Of a DNA stretch of 64,000 nt, positions 1 to 8,230 are shown piece after piece (position 1 is the stretch's first letter; each line of letters opens with the position of its first letter). The DNA lies in assembly GCF_030151085.1 (NCBI RefSeq), contig NZ_JASLER010000005.1, forward strand, positions 1 to 64,000, read 5' to 3'. This DNA is from Bacteroides sp. (GTDB lineage: Bacteria > Bacteroidota > Bacteroidia > Bacteroidales > Bacteroidaceae). Made by a program: the position numbers and the translations under genes. A model generated the notes under the pieces. That model made no database searches and had not been told where the DNA came from. It saw only the letters and a list, made by a program, of their open reading frames with translations.

Positions 1-1638
1 GGGTTTACATGGCCACAAGTAATGCCGGAAGAGCTGAAAGGATTAAATGAATATCAAAGCATTGCAGCAGGGGGACATGAATATTTTGATGCATCTATCG
101 ACCGCTTAAAACGTTACTTAAAAAGCAAACCCAACGCTTGGAGTACGAAGAAAATAAGATGGATAGCAATAATTGCTATTGCTGTTTGCGTTTGTATCGG
201 AGCACTATATTATGGTTTCAGAACGAGTGCCATTCCTATTTGTAAAGAACAAACAGACAAGATGACGAGTAAAATGGCAGTTATCAATCTTTTGGTATCA
301 GAGGCAAAAGCAATCAATGAGGCATGGATAGACTACTACAGCAGGTATGCACAAGCGTCTTCCTCTGATACTTCTTATATAAACCAAGAGATTAGAAAGA
401 CGCTGGATTTTCATTTCAGGGAGATACAAAAGCTACAAAAAGACACTACAACATTCAGTTTGAATGACTATCAGCGTTCTATGCTTCAATTACAAAAAGT
501 AGATATTACAGACATAGAAGTATTCCATCATACACTGTATCCCAGTTTCTTTGATGATATCTATAATTCTATAGAAGTTTTGGAAAGATATCTTCAGATG
601 GGCGATGTACCCCAAATATCCGTATCAACCAGCAAGGTTAATGCCGAGTATTTTCAATATTCAGCCAATGCAGCCTACTATGGCTATTTACAACTCCTAT
701 CGAGTATGCCGGACAAAGTATTGGAAAACTATACAGAGCTTTCAACTTATTGGCTGAACCTGCCTTCCTCCACAAGCCTGCATTTACCAAAGACCGAATA
801 TAATCGTTTGCAGAAGTTAGAAGAAGAGAAAGCCAATGCACTCATAAATAAACTAGGATATCTGAATACAGAACAAAGTTTGAAACTGGAACAAGAACAA
901 AAAAAGTTAGATCAGTTAAAAGAAAAAGTAGCAAATAATATTCAGACAAATGTAGAAATAAAAGCCCGTACCCAGCACGTTATGGAGTTATCTGCAGATA
1001 TAAAGGAAAAACAGAAAAGCTTGCAGAAAACAGCAGAAATGATTGACGCCTCTATTAAAAGGAGTCTTAGCAAATTCGAGTTATCAGCAGAAGATGACCA
1101 GTACCTTATGTGGGGAAAGATAATACGCCTCGCCAAGCTTATGGCAACTGCACAAGAAAGCCGCAAACAAGCAAAGATATTAAGCGAAAAAGACAAAGAA
1201 GCAGCAAAAGCAAAAGGATATGACGTTTCCAACTGGTTTGAAGTTTCCTACTCTGTTACCACACACGACATGCTACAGGAAATTTTAAAACGTCTCGATC
1301 AATATATGACCTATTTCCCCGAAACAAAGTCATACGTTCCACAAGTAAAGAAATTCTTCACCGGAGTAGAGGCCGGTAAATATCCATTGCAAGGTATGGT
1401 CGTTATAGCTACCAAAGACAATCTGAAACATCCTGTAGTTGAGTTAGGCGACATTGTTACAGCAAGAAAAGGTATGATTGTGAACAATACAGACGATTAC
1501 AAAAAGGCAAAAGAAAAAGAAGGAGATGATTCTCTGACTTTTTTAAGGTCTGATAATTATGATAATTTGAAAAAAATCACGAAACTTGTACCACAAACAG
1601 ATGTATTGGTAGGTTTTCTCGTATTAAGAGAAGAATAA
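1..1638 (+). CDS. TIR-like end, transmembrane, coiled-coil and PDZ-like protein (5' partial)
   Basis: The frame is open to the left edge, so the gene starts outside the window; the ATG at 22 is probably internal. The first ~45 visible residues (WPQ.MPEELKGLNEYQ...YFDASIDRLKRYL) resemble the C-terminal end of bacterial TIR domains; this is family recall, and the catalytic part is not visible. One membrane segment follows (about residues 46-66 from the ATG at 22) after a Lys/Arg-rich stretch, predicting a cytosolic N-terminus and a periplasmic remainder. Residues ~255-345 are a Glu/Lys/Gln-rich coiled coil. The last ~80 residues (KHPVVELGDIV ... NNTDDYKKA ... LTFLRSD) look like a PDZ-type fold. 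The next gene starts 38 bp downstream on the same strand, so the two are probably co-transcribed. If TIR is right, an NAD-consuming activity is possible but cannot be judged here. Fold assignments are inferences. Confidence 0.6.
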   Translation, partial: GFTWPQVMPEELKGLNEYQSIAAGGHEYFDASIDRLKRYLKSKPNAWSTKKIRWIAIIAIAVCVCIGALYYGFRTSAIPICKEQTDKMTSKMAVINLLVSEAKAINEAWIDYYSRYAQASSSDTSYINQEIRKTLDFHFREIQKLQKDTTTFSLNDYQRSMLQLQKVDITDIEVFHHTLYPSFFDDIYNSIEVLERYLQMGDVPQISVSTSKVNAEYFQYSANAAYYGYLQLLSSMPDKVLENYTELSTYWLNLPSSTSLHLPKTEYNRLQKLEEEKANALINKLGYLNTEQSLKLEQEQKKLDQLKEKVANNIQTNVEIKARTQHVMELSADIKEKQKSLQKTAEMIDASIKRSLSKFELSAEDDQYLMWGKIIRLAKLMATAQESRKQAKILSEKDKEAAKAKGYDVSNWFEVSYSVTTHDMLQEILKRLDQYMTYFPETKSYVPQVKKFFTGVEAGKYPLQGMVVIATKDNLKHPVVELGDIVTARKGMIVNNTDDYKKAKEKEGDDSLTFLRSDNYDNLKKITKLVPQTDVLVGFLVLREE

Positions 1639-1676
1639 GTAACTGAAACATATAACAATCAATCTATTTATCGGCC

Positions 1677-3641
1677 ATGACAAACACCTTCCTACAGCCC
1701 CTAAGTAACTGGTTCAGTCAACCATGTTTTACTTTATGGAACCTGATTGGTTTCTTCATTTTACTTTTAATAATAGCAGGTTACTGCCTATTATTAGTCA
1801 AGAATAAAAAGCTATGTCTCAATATCAGAAACAGAGTTTTGATACCGGTCACAGCTTTAGGTGGATTCTTCATCTACTTTATCGGATATATGGACGAAGG
1901 AAGTCTGCATTCATTGATAGCATTAGGATTGCGTTCGTTCATATCCACCTTCCACATGTTCTTCCTGCATTCCGATTTGATAGAGGTGAGCAAGCACATG
2001 CACGAGAGCGTTATCTATATGACTCTATTTTCCATTATACACTTCCTCGCTTTCCTGATTACATTTATGATTGTTATCCAACTATTTGGCAAACATCTAC
2101 TTTCGTGGTTAAAGTTACGTTACGCTTCTGCCGAAACGAATTACATCTTCTTTGGATTGAATGAAGAGTCTTTAGAGTTAGCAAAAAGCCTGCTCAAACG
2201 CAAGGAAGAGAACAGACAGATTTTATTGCTTGATAAAAGAATCAAGAACAAGCTTGATATTGCTTCTAAAAGCAAGATATTAGAATCCGTATTTCAGAAT
2301 AGAGAATCATTATTTGAGCAAGTCAGTAAATTGGATGTATTATTACTAAACAGAGAGTATACGCAAGAAGACTCATTGAAGGATATAGGAATTGCCAAAC
2401 TATTGACCCAAGGAAAAGTACACCTTTTCTTCTTCTCCAATAATATAGATTATAATATACAGTCGGCGCTGAATGCTATAGATGAAATACAGAACCAGCT
2501 CAAATCTACAGCTTCCATTTCAATTTATGTCCGCGCCAATGCTGACTACATGATTAACTTATTCGAAAAGAAGAGCTCTGAAAATATAGATATTCATATT
2601 ATCAACCCGGCCAAACTAGCAGCAATGGAATTGATTATCAACTATCCTCCTGTCAACTATGTAGAAGTCGATACGCAAAAAGCCATAGCAAAAAAAGACT
2701 TTACTGCACTGATTATCGGTTTGGGGGAAGTAGGCCACTATACGCTACGAGTTCTAACAGAGCACGGACAATTTGTAAAGTCAGCTTTTCATGCTATTGC
2801 CATCGACAAAGACATGGATAGCAAACAAGGAGAGTTTGAATATCGATTCCCGGGAATGAAGCACTATGATATAGAGTACAAGAAACTACTTGTAAACAGC
2901 AACGAATACTGGGAGTTATTAGACAAGAAATCAGACACATTAGATTATATTGTTATATCATTGGGTGATTCGAACTTAAACATGAAAACAGCTATCAGTA
3001 TCTGCCGGTTTATGGAAAGGAAAACCGATCGCAGCATCGACATTTTCGTGAAAGTACATAACAGTGCAGATTATGACTATATGAAAGTTGCCACCGAGAA
3101 GTTCAAAGCCATCAAAGTATTCGGAAGCAACGAAGGCATCTTCACGGAAGATATTATTGTTGATGAATCACGCTATATGGCCGCCAGGAAAATACATGAT
3201 TACTACAACAACAAGAAAGATCCAAGCAGGCAGGCATCCTGGAAAGACTTATCACATATCAAAAAAGTCACTAACATATCGGCAGCCATACATCTTCAAA
3301 CAAAACTCAAAATGATGGGACTGGAAAAAGAAGAGATCAAACAACTGATTTGTGAGAATGATTTCCTTGCCCAATTAGGTAATGAGCGCTTAGATAATTT
3401 AGCAGAAGGAGAGCATTTGCACTGGAATGCCACATTATTCACTAATGAATGGGATACATGGAAACCTGATTCCAGCGAGCACTTCACAAATAAAGATGAA
3501 CGCAGGAAACTACACGCCTGTCTGGTAGATTGGAAAGATCTTAAAGAAGTGGAAAAAATATTCGGCGAACCTTATCAGGAATACGACTATGATAGTGTAA
3601 AAAAGATATGGAGTCTGATAAAGGACGACATTGTTAAATAA
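1677..3641 (+). CDS. Membrane protein with two TrkA-N-like Rossmann domains and a C-terminal RyR domain
   Basis: The 654-residue protein has about four hydrophobic segments in its first 140 residues (roughly 17-40, 52-72, 78-100 and 113-137). Next come two Rossmann-like regions: a degenerate one (~150-290, FFGLNEESLELA) and a canonical one (~340-480) with the nucleotide-binding motif GLGEVG at about residue 347. The tail (~570-650) matches the short prokaryotic RyR domain: LAEGEHLHW, then RRKLHACLVDWKDL, then YDYDSVKKI. The architecture resembles TrkA/RCK-gated transport proteins, but I see no TVGYG-type selectivity filter, so channel function is inference. It follows the TIR-like membrane gene by 38 bp and is closed by a strong terminator. 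A role as a nucleotide-sensing membrane effector is plausible but untested. The domain calls are fairly secure; the biological function is unknown. Confidence 0.7.
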   Translation: MTNTFLQPLSNWFSQPCFTLWNLIGFFILLLIIAGYCLLLVKNKKLCLNIRNRVLIPVTALGGFFIYFIGYMDEGSLHSLIALGLRSFISTFHMFFLHSDLIEVSKHMHESVIYMTLFSIIHFLAFLITFMIVIQLFGKHLLSWLKLRYASAETNYIFFGLNEESLELAKSLLKRKEENRQILLLDKRIKNKLDIASKSKILESVFQNRESLFEQVSKLDVLLLNREYTQEDSLKDIGIAKLLTQGKVHLFFFSNNIDYNIQSALNAIDEIQNQLKSTASISIYVRANADYMINLFEKKSSENIDIHIINPAKLAAMELIINYPPVNYVEVDTQKAIAKKDFTALIIGLGEVGHYTLRVLTEHGQFVKSAFHAIAIDKDMDSKQGEFEYRFPGMKHYDIEYKKLLVNSNEYWELLDKKSDTLDYIVISLGDSNLNMKTAISICRFMERKTDRSIDIFVKVHNSADYDYMKVATEKFKAIKVFGSNEGIFTEDIIVDESRYMAARKIHDYYNNKKDPSRQASWKDLSHIKKVTNISAAIHLQTKLKMMGLEKEEIKQLICENDFLAQLGNERLDNLAEGEHLHWNATLFTNEWDTWKPDSSEHFTNKDERRKLHACLVDWKDLKEVEKIFGEPYQEYDYDSVKKIWSLIKDDIVK

Positions 3642-3678
3642 CCAAGCTGAATAAACTCCTTACACATTCAACAAAAAG

Positions 3679-3713
3679 ATGCCCCTACACGGAAAAATTA
3701 CGTGCAGGGGCAT
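3679..3713. terminator. Bidirectional hairpin terminator
   Basis: Arms 3679-3691 and 3701-3713 (ATGCCCCTACACG / CGTGCAGGGGCAT) pair over 13 bp with one wobble and a 9-nt loop. A T-rich run follows on the + side and an A-rich stretch precedes it, so it can serve both the RyR gene and the converging Smr gene. Confidence 0.85.
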
Positions 3714-3720
3714 ATTCTTT

Positions 3721-4854
3721 TTATTTTATCGTCACCATCGTTGCTCCAAATCCATATTCCTGGAATGATGCATCCTGATGGCGGAAATTAGGATATTTCC
3801 GTTTCAGTTCATCTAGCAGCGCTTTACGAAGCACGCCGTCACCCTTTCCGTGAATGAATACGATACGTTGTTCACGTTTGCTTTTATATTTTTCCAGTAC
3901 CTCACGGAACTTATCCAATTGATAATTCAATATTTCACTATTGCCCATACCATGAGTATCATCCAGTAGCTCACCAATGTGCAGGTCAATCTCAATAATC
4001 TCATTCTTACCACCACGTTTGATGAGAGTTTGCGGAGTAGCCGGAGCCTCTGTTACCTTTTTCTCCATCAAGGCATCTTGCAATTCTTCGGCAGAAACAT
4101 AGACCTGCTTAATGGGGAAATCATTCTTTATGATATCATAAACCAATGCAGGAGTTTCAAAAAAGTCTGTACTCTGGAATGTATGAAGCTTATAGAACTT
4201 CACGGTATCAATACGTATTTCCACACTAACTGCCGGTTTCATAACAAAAGAACGCTTGTCCTTGAAAGGAATCAATTGTACTGCTACATGTTCACGGTCA
4301 TTCAGTTCGGACTTCTCGAACTCTTCCAGCAATAACTTGGTATTGGGTTCTATCAAACCATGCGAACGGGCTGTCCAGGACTTGCCTTCAGCGCCCAGAT
4401 AGGTATAGTACATATAGTAATTACTATCATTCACCAAATATGCTTCAAACGGTGTAGTACTAACCGCTTTGATATCTTCGGGAACAAAAGCGAGGAAAAC
4501 GTTCAGGGTATCTCCACCTTTCATTTCGGGTTGGCGATACACTGACATTTCGGGTTTTGCCAGATGTCCTGGTTGCGATTCAGCTGGACGCACTTTTCCA
4601 CTAATGACAACCGGAGAAGAAGCATTCGAACGTGCTGCCTGTTCTTCCGCCTTCTTCTTGAGAGCAGCGGCTTTGGCTGCCGGAGTAGGTACATTATAAT
4701 CATCGGTTTCTATCACTACACATTCGCGTACGGGCATCGGAATATCAAATCCGTCGGCATCTTCTACCAATACAATATCTTTCCCTCGGAATCCTGTCAC
4801 TACACCACCTCCTATTTCACTGAGGAAGCGGACTTTATCTCCTATCTTCACCAT
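3721..4854 (-). CDS. DUF2027/Smr-domain protein
   Basis: The protein has 377 residues. The N-terminus (VKIGDKVRFLSEIGGGVVTG) looks like a small KOW/SH3-like module, followed by a central beta-rich domain. The C-terminal ~95 residues form an Smr domain, with the DLH signature in IIEIDLHIGEL and the IHGKGDGVLRKAL loop typical of MutS2-type nucleases. The order fits the Bacteroidetes DUF2027 family with a terminal Smr domain. Smr domains cut or bind branched DNA or RNA; the substrate here is unknown. It is transcribed alone: a -7 box lies at 4918-4925 and a shared terminator downstream. Confidence 0.85.
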   Translation of the reverse strand: MVKIGDKVRFLSEIGGGVVTGFRGKDIVLVEDADGFDIPMPVRECVVIETDDYNVPTPAAKAAALKKKAEEQAARSNASSPVVISGKVRPAESQPGHLAKPEMSVYRQPEMKGGDTLNVFLAFVPEDIKAVSTTPFEAYLVNDSNYYMYYTYLGAEGKSWTARSHGLIEPNTKLLLEEFEKSELNDREHVAVQLIPFKDKRSFVMKPAVSVEIRIDTVKFYKLHTFQSTDFFETPALVYDIIKNDFPIKQVYVSAEELQDALMEKKVTEAPATPQTLIKRGGKNEIIEIDLHIGELLDDTHGMGNSEILNYQLDKFREVLEKYKSKREQRIVFIHGKGDGVLRKALLDELKRKYPNFRHQDASFQEYGFGATMVTIK

Positions 4855-4858
4855 TATA

Positions 4859-4890
4859 TTTACGATTTACTATTTACAATTTACGATTGA
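4859..4890. repeat. Short AT-rich tandem motif upstream of the Smr gene
   Basis: The stretch repeats variants of TTTACGATTTAC / TTTACAATTTACGATT just before the start codon. A related motif stands at 16054-16089, upstream of the DHH gene. It looks like a dispersed intergenic repeat; its function is unknown. Confidence 0.6.
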
Positions 4891-4917
4891 AGTAACTTTA
4901 AGCCTCCAATAGTTCCA

Positions 4918-4925
4918 CAAAGATA
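4918..4925 (-). promoter_or_regulatory. -7 box of the Smr gene
   Basis: The minus strand reads TATCTTTG, a full match to the Bacteroides TAnnTTTG element, 64 bp upstream of the ATG. No clear -33 TTTG partner is seen. Confidence 0.6.
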
Positions 4926-5000
4926 ATGCAAATCGAGTGCATTACTTTCAAGCTTAACTGAAAAAGTTATACCGGAATTCATTTTATCCTATTATATCCG

Positions 5001-5008
5001 TACCTTTG
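5001..5008 (+). promoter_or_regulatory. -7 box of the queA-family gene
   Basis: TACCTTTG matches TAnnTTTG. Transcription would start near 5013-5015, downstream of the ATG at 5006. This favours the ATG at 5030 as the true start of the gene. Confidence 0.7.
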
Positions 5009-5029
5009 CACATCGTAAAAATAAAAGTC

Positions 5030-6259
5030 ATGAAGCAAGACCCAAAACATATTCGTATCAGTGAATTCAACTATCCATTGCCCGACGAACGCATTGCTAA
5101 ATTCCCACTGCCGATACGAGACCAATCCAAACTATTGTTATACCGCCACGGCGAAGTATCAGAAGATGTATTTACTTCTCTACCCGAGTATCTGCCCAAG
5201 GGAAGCTTGATGATATTCAATAATACCAAAGTGATACAGGCGCGTTTGCATTTTCGCAAAGAAACGGGAGCCTTGATTGAAGTATTCTGTTTGGAACCGA
5301 TTCAACCCAACGACTATGTACTCAACTTCCAGCAAACGGAACATGCAGCCTGGCTTTGCATGATAGGTAATCTGAAAAAATGGAAAGAAGGTATTCTGAA
5401 ACGAGAAATGACTGTGAAGGGAAAGTCACTAACTCTTACTGCTGAACGGGGTGAGTGCCACGGAACCAGCCATTGGGTAGATTTCCGCTGGGATAATCCG
5501 GAAGTAACATTTGCCGATATTCTCGAAGTTTTTGGTGAATTGCCTATTCCACCTTACTTGAACCGTGATACCCAGGAGAGTGATTTGGAGACGTATCAGA
5601 CTGTGTATTCTAAAATAAAAGGCTCAGTTGCCGCACCTACAGCCGGATTACATTTTACTCCACGCGTACTGGATACATTGAAAGAAAAAGGGATTGACTT
5701 GGAAGAATTGACACTGCACGTTGGTGCCGGTACTTTTAAACCTGTAAAGAGTGAAGAGATTGAGGGACATGAAATGCATACGGAATACATTTCCGTATCG
5801 CGTAGTACTCTTCTTAAACTGATAACTCACGAAGGTAAAGCTACTGCCGTAGGAACAACCTCTGTACGTACATTGGAAAGCCTTTATCATATAGGTATCA
5901 CCTTATTAAATAATCCCGATGCAACGGAAGAAGATTTGCATGTAAAACAATGGCAACCATACGAGATGTCCGCCGAAGTTGCAGCAACACCAGCAGTCGA
6001 AGCATTGCAAGCGATTGTCCGCTATCTCGACCAACATAGAATGGAAACCTTGCACACTAGTACGCAAATAATCATTGCGCCGGGATACGAGTATCGAATA
6101 GTAAAAGCAATCGTTACTAATTTCCATCAGCCACAAAGCACACTGTTACTGCTTGTATCAGCATTCGTTCACGGAGACTGGAAAAAGATATATGATTATG
6201 CACTCGATCACGAATTCCGATTCTTGAGTTATGGGGATTCGTCGTTGCTGATACCTTAG
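5030..6259 (+). CDS. queA: S-adenosylmethionine:tRNA ribosyltransferase-isomerase family (QueA)
   Basis: QueA transfers and isomerises the ribosyl group of SAM onto 7-aminomethyl-7-deazaguanine in tRNA, forming epoxyqueuosine in the cytoplasm. The signature regions are present: RDQSKLLLYR near the N-terminus, IFNNTKVIQARL, VAAPTAGLHFT, LHVGAGTFKPV, AVGTTSVRTLES and NFHQPQSTLLLLVSAF. The chosen start gives 409 residues, longer than the usual ~350. The extra length includes roughly 45 residues inserted between LESLYHIG and TQIIIAPGYEYR. Bacteroides genomes commonly carry a long paralogue alongside a conventional QueA (family recall), so this copy may not be the main queuosine enzyme. The Nudix gene follows after 70 bp in the same direction. 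The promoter position decides the start at 5030 rather than 5006. Confidence 0.85.
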   Translation: MKQDPKHIRISEFNYPLPDERIAKFPLPIRDQSKLLLYRHGEVSEDVFTSLPEYLPKGSLMIFNNTKVIQARLHFRKETGALIEVFCLEPIQPNDYVLNFQQTEHAAWLCMIGNLKKWKEGILKREMTVKGKSLTLTAERGECHGTSHWVDFRWDNPEVTFADILEVFGELPIPPYLNRDTQESDLETYQTVYSKIKGSVAAPTAGLHFTPRVLDTLKEKGIDLEELTLHVGAGTFKPVKSEEIEGHEMHTEYISVSRSTLLKLITHEGKATAVGTTSVRTLESLYHIGITLLNNPDATEEDLHVKQWQPYEMSAEVAATPAVEALQAIVRYLDQHRMETLHTSTQIIIAPGYEYRIVKAIVTNFHQPQSTLLLLVSAFVHGDWKKIYDYALDHEFRFLSYGDSSLLIP

Positions 6260-6329
6260 GATAGCAATTAACGAGATCATGAAACCCCGGACGTATCACC
6301 ATAAAAGGATTTAAAAAGAAAGAAGAACA

Positions 6330-6839
6330 ATGAATAGCGATAACAATCAAGAAATGTTTCCCCTTGTTGATGAACAAGGCAATATCATAGGAGCTGCTAC
6401 TCGTGGCGAGTGTCACAGCGGTAGCAAACAGTTGCATCCGGTAATCCACTTACACGTCTTTAACTCTAAAGGTGAACTTTACTTGCAGAAGCGCCCCGAT
6501 TGGAAAGACATTCAACCCGGCAAATGGGACACCTCCGTAGGCGGTCATATCGACCTTGGTGAAAGTGTAGAAATGGCATTGAAGCGTGAAGTGAGCGAAG
6601 AACTGGGTATCACCGACTTTACTCCCGAAACACTGATGCATTACGTTTTTGAGTCTGCCCGTGAAAAGGAACTTGTTTTTGTACACAAAACCGTTTACGA
6701 TGGCGAGATACATCCTAGTGACGAACTTAATGGCGGACGCTTCTGGAGTATAGAAGAGATTAAAGAGAATATGGGCAAAGGCGTGTTTACTCCGAACTTT
6801 GAAGGGGAGATAGAGAAAGTACTCTCACAACTAAAATAA
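6330..6839 (+). CDS. Nudix hydrolase
   Basis: The 169-residue protein has a clear Nudix box at about residues 70-93, beginning GGHIDLGE and ending REVSEELGI. The catalytic glutamates are in place. The N-terminus (MFPLVDEQGNIIGAATRGECH) and the HVFNSKGELYLQKR segment resemble the IDI-like/YfcD branch, which hydrolyses or isomerises diphosphate-linked substrates. The exact substrate cannot be predicted. It probably shares a transcript with the upstream queA-family gene (70-bp gap) and is closed by the terminator at 6924-6948. Confidence 0.85.
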   Translation: MNSDNNQEMFPLVDEQGNIIGAATRGECHSGSKQLHPVIHLHVFNSKGELYLQKRPDWKDIQPGKWDTSVGGHIDLGESVEMALKREVSEELGITDFTPETLMHYVFESAREKELVFVHKTVYDGEIHPSDELNGGRFWSIEEIKENMGKGVFTPNFEGEIEKVLSQLK

Positions 6840-6923
6840 ATCCCGAAACACTTGACATCGCCTTTCCGATGTTGTATATTTGTATTCGTAATTCTATTTA
6901 AGATTCAATTTTAAATTAGCGTA

Positions 6924-6948
6924 AACGGAGAGGCATTGCTTCTCCGTT
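6924..6948 (+). terminator. Rho-independent terminator after the Nudix gene
   Basis: AACGGAGA (6924-6931) pairs with TCTCCGTT (6941-6948) around a 9-nt loop. A run of about seven T follows immediately. Confidence 0.85.
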
Positions 6949-6976
6949 CTTTTTTTATCCTCACAGCTTCTCATTT

Positions 6977-7212
6977 GAAATGCCGCACGTTTGCTCCCCG
7001 AACGCCACACTTTATCTCCCCAAATGCCACACCTTAGCAACTGAAATGGCTGGCATTTGCTCTCAAAACCTTTGGCATTTTGGCGAAAACCTCCAGCATT
7101 CCGGACGTTGAAGTGTGGCAAAACGGATAGTGCGTTCAGGGCAAACAGATGATGCGTTTGAGGTAAACAAATGGTCTGTTCAGGGTAAACGCATCATGCA
7201 TTCTGATAAAAC
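6977..7212. repeat. Degenerate ~22-bp-period intergenic array
   Basis: The gap between two terminators is built of consecutive degenerate units of 21-23 bp. Units starting at 6977, 7000 and 7022 carry GCCRCAC-type cores. A unit at 7108 carries the inverted core GTGTGGC. Units at 7131, 7153 and 7175 carry GTTCAGGGCAAAC-like cores, with a decayed copy at 7197. ATGATGCGTTT at 7149-7159 is repeated inverted at 7187-7197. No plausible coding frame is present. Function is unknown. Confidence 0.65.
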
Positions 7213-7241
7213 AAACGAGAGGCTTTAGCCTCCCGTTTGTT
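7210..7241 (-). terminator. Terminator of the receptor-sigma-anti-sigma operon
   Basis: Arms 7210-7223 and 7228-7241 pair over 14 bp with one G-U wobble on minus-strand RNA and a 4-nt loop. A T-rich tail follows on the minus strand. It lies 36 bp after the anti-sigma stop codon. Confidence 0.8.
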
Positions 7242-7276
7242 AATCTTTCGTAAATCTGCTCTTGACGAGAATTGCG

Positions 7277-8230
7277 CTATTTATTCACAATCACTTTCTC
7301 CATACTCTGCTGTAAGTGGGCGATACCCAAGTCATTCAATACTTGTATAAGTTCCGAAAGAGATGCCTGCCGTGTATAGCGGAAGTGGATACGAAGATGA
7401 AGCAAATCGGCAGTGCGGAAAATGACACTGACATTATACCACGTACCGACGGCATGTAATACCTCCGACAATGGGGCATCATCAAAAACGAATTCACCGT
7501 TTACCCAACTTTCCGTTGCTGAAACCGCTGCTTTCCTCAAACTCAATCCTTTTTTCTCCGTCAGGACGGCTTGCTGTCCGGGAAGTATATCACGCCTCTC
7601 CTCATCATCGCTCACCCTCACCCTGCCTTGATAGAGCGTGACAGCTGAGGTTTCACTACCCGGATAAGCATTCACATCGAACACAGTTCCCAACACTTCG
7701 GTCTGCATCTTTCCCGTAAAAACAAGGAAAGGCCGGGCAACATCCTTCGCTACCTCGAAACGAGCCTCACCACTCAACCGGACTTGCCGTATGCCTTGAC
7801 CCGGAAATAGTTTCGGGTATTCCAGCCGGCTATTGGCGCCAAGCAGCACGCAAGTGCCGTCGGGCAGCTTCACATGCTGTGTAGTAGCGGGAGGCGTAGC
7901 CACTTGAATCCAATCACCGCTTTCGGTGATAAGAACTTGGCGGGGAGCTTGAAGAGCAGTGAAGACCGCAATATTTAATTCTGCTCCTCCCTGTCCCCGC
8001 CAAGGGAATCCAAAAATAAAGAGTATCGTGACCGCTGCTGCCACAGCACCAGATGCATAGAGTCCAATCGCTCTTTTACGCTTCTTCGCTGCACGGCGAT
8101 GTACAAACGTTTTCCATGCCTCCTGCACATCCGCATCGGTAGGCAAATCACCAAGCACCTCACCAAAAGCATTCTGCAAACGGCGCGTACCGGCATCTTT
8201 GCTGAACATTATTTCTTCTTGTTCTTTCAT
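7277..8230 (-). CDS. FecR-family anti-sigma factor
   Basis: The protein has 317 residues. A cytosolic N-terminal ~53 residues presumably binds the sigma factor. One membrane span follows at about 54-76, after the basic run KKRKR. The periplasmic FecR domain contains TTQHVKLPDGTCVLLGANS and GEARFEVAKD.ARPFLV. The C-terminal ~75 residues (FDDAPLSEVLHAVGTWYNVSV) are the DUF4974-type domain common in Bacteroidetes anti-sigma factors. Its ATG overlaps the sigma-factor stop codon (ATGA), so translation is likely coupled. The family relays occupancy of an outer-membrane transducer to the sigma factor. The signal here is presumably the ligand of the receptor encoded first in the same operon. Confidence 0.9.
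   Translation of the reverse strand: MKEQEEIMFSKDAGTRRLQNAFGEVLGDLPTDADVQEAWKTFVHRRAAKKRKRAIGLYASGAVAAAVTILFIFGFPWRGQGGAELNIAVFTALQAPRQVLITESGDWIQVATPPATTQHVKLPDGTCVLLGANSRLEYPKLFPGQGIRQVRLSGEARFEVAKDVARPFLVFTGKMQTEVLGTVFDVNAYPGSETSAVTLYQGRVRVSDDEERRDILPGQQAVLTEKKGLSLRKAAVSATESWVNGEFVFDDAPLSEVLHAVGTWYNVSVIFRTADLLHLRIHFRYTRQASLSELIQVLNDLGIAHLQQSMEKVIVNK

Noticed and set aside
5006..5029. Upstream ATG extending the queA-family protein by eight residues
   Set aside because: It lies inside the TACCTTTG promoter box, so it would not be transcribed.
6977..7212. CRISPR array
   Set aside because: Units are only 21-23 bp in total and diverged, there are no long identical repeats and no cas genes.
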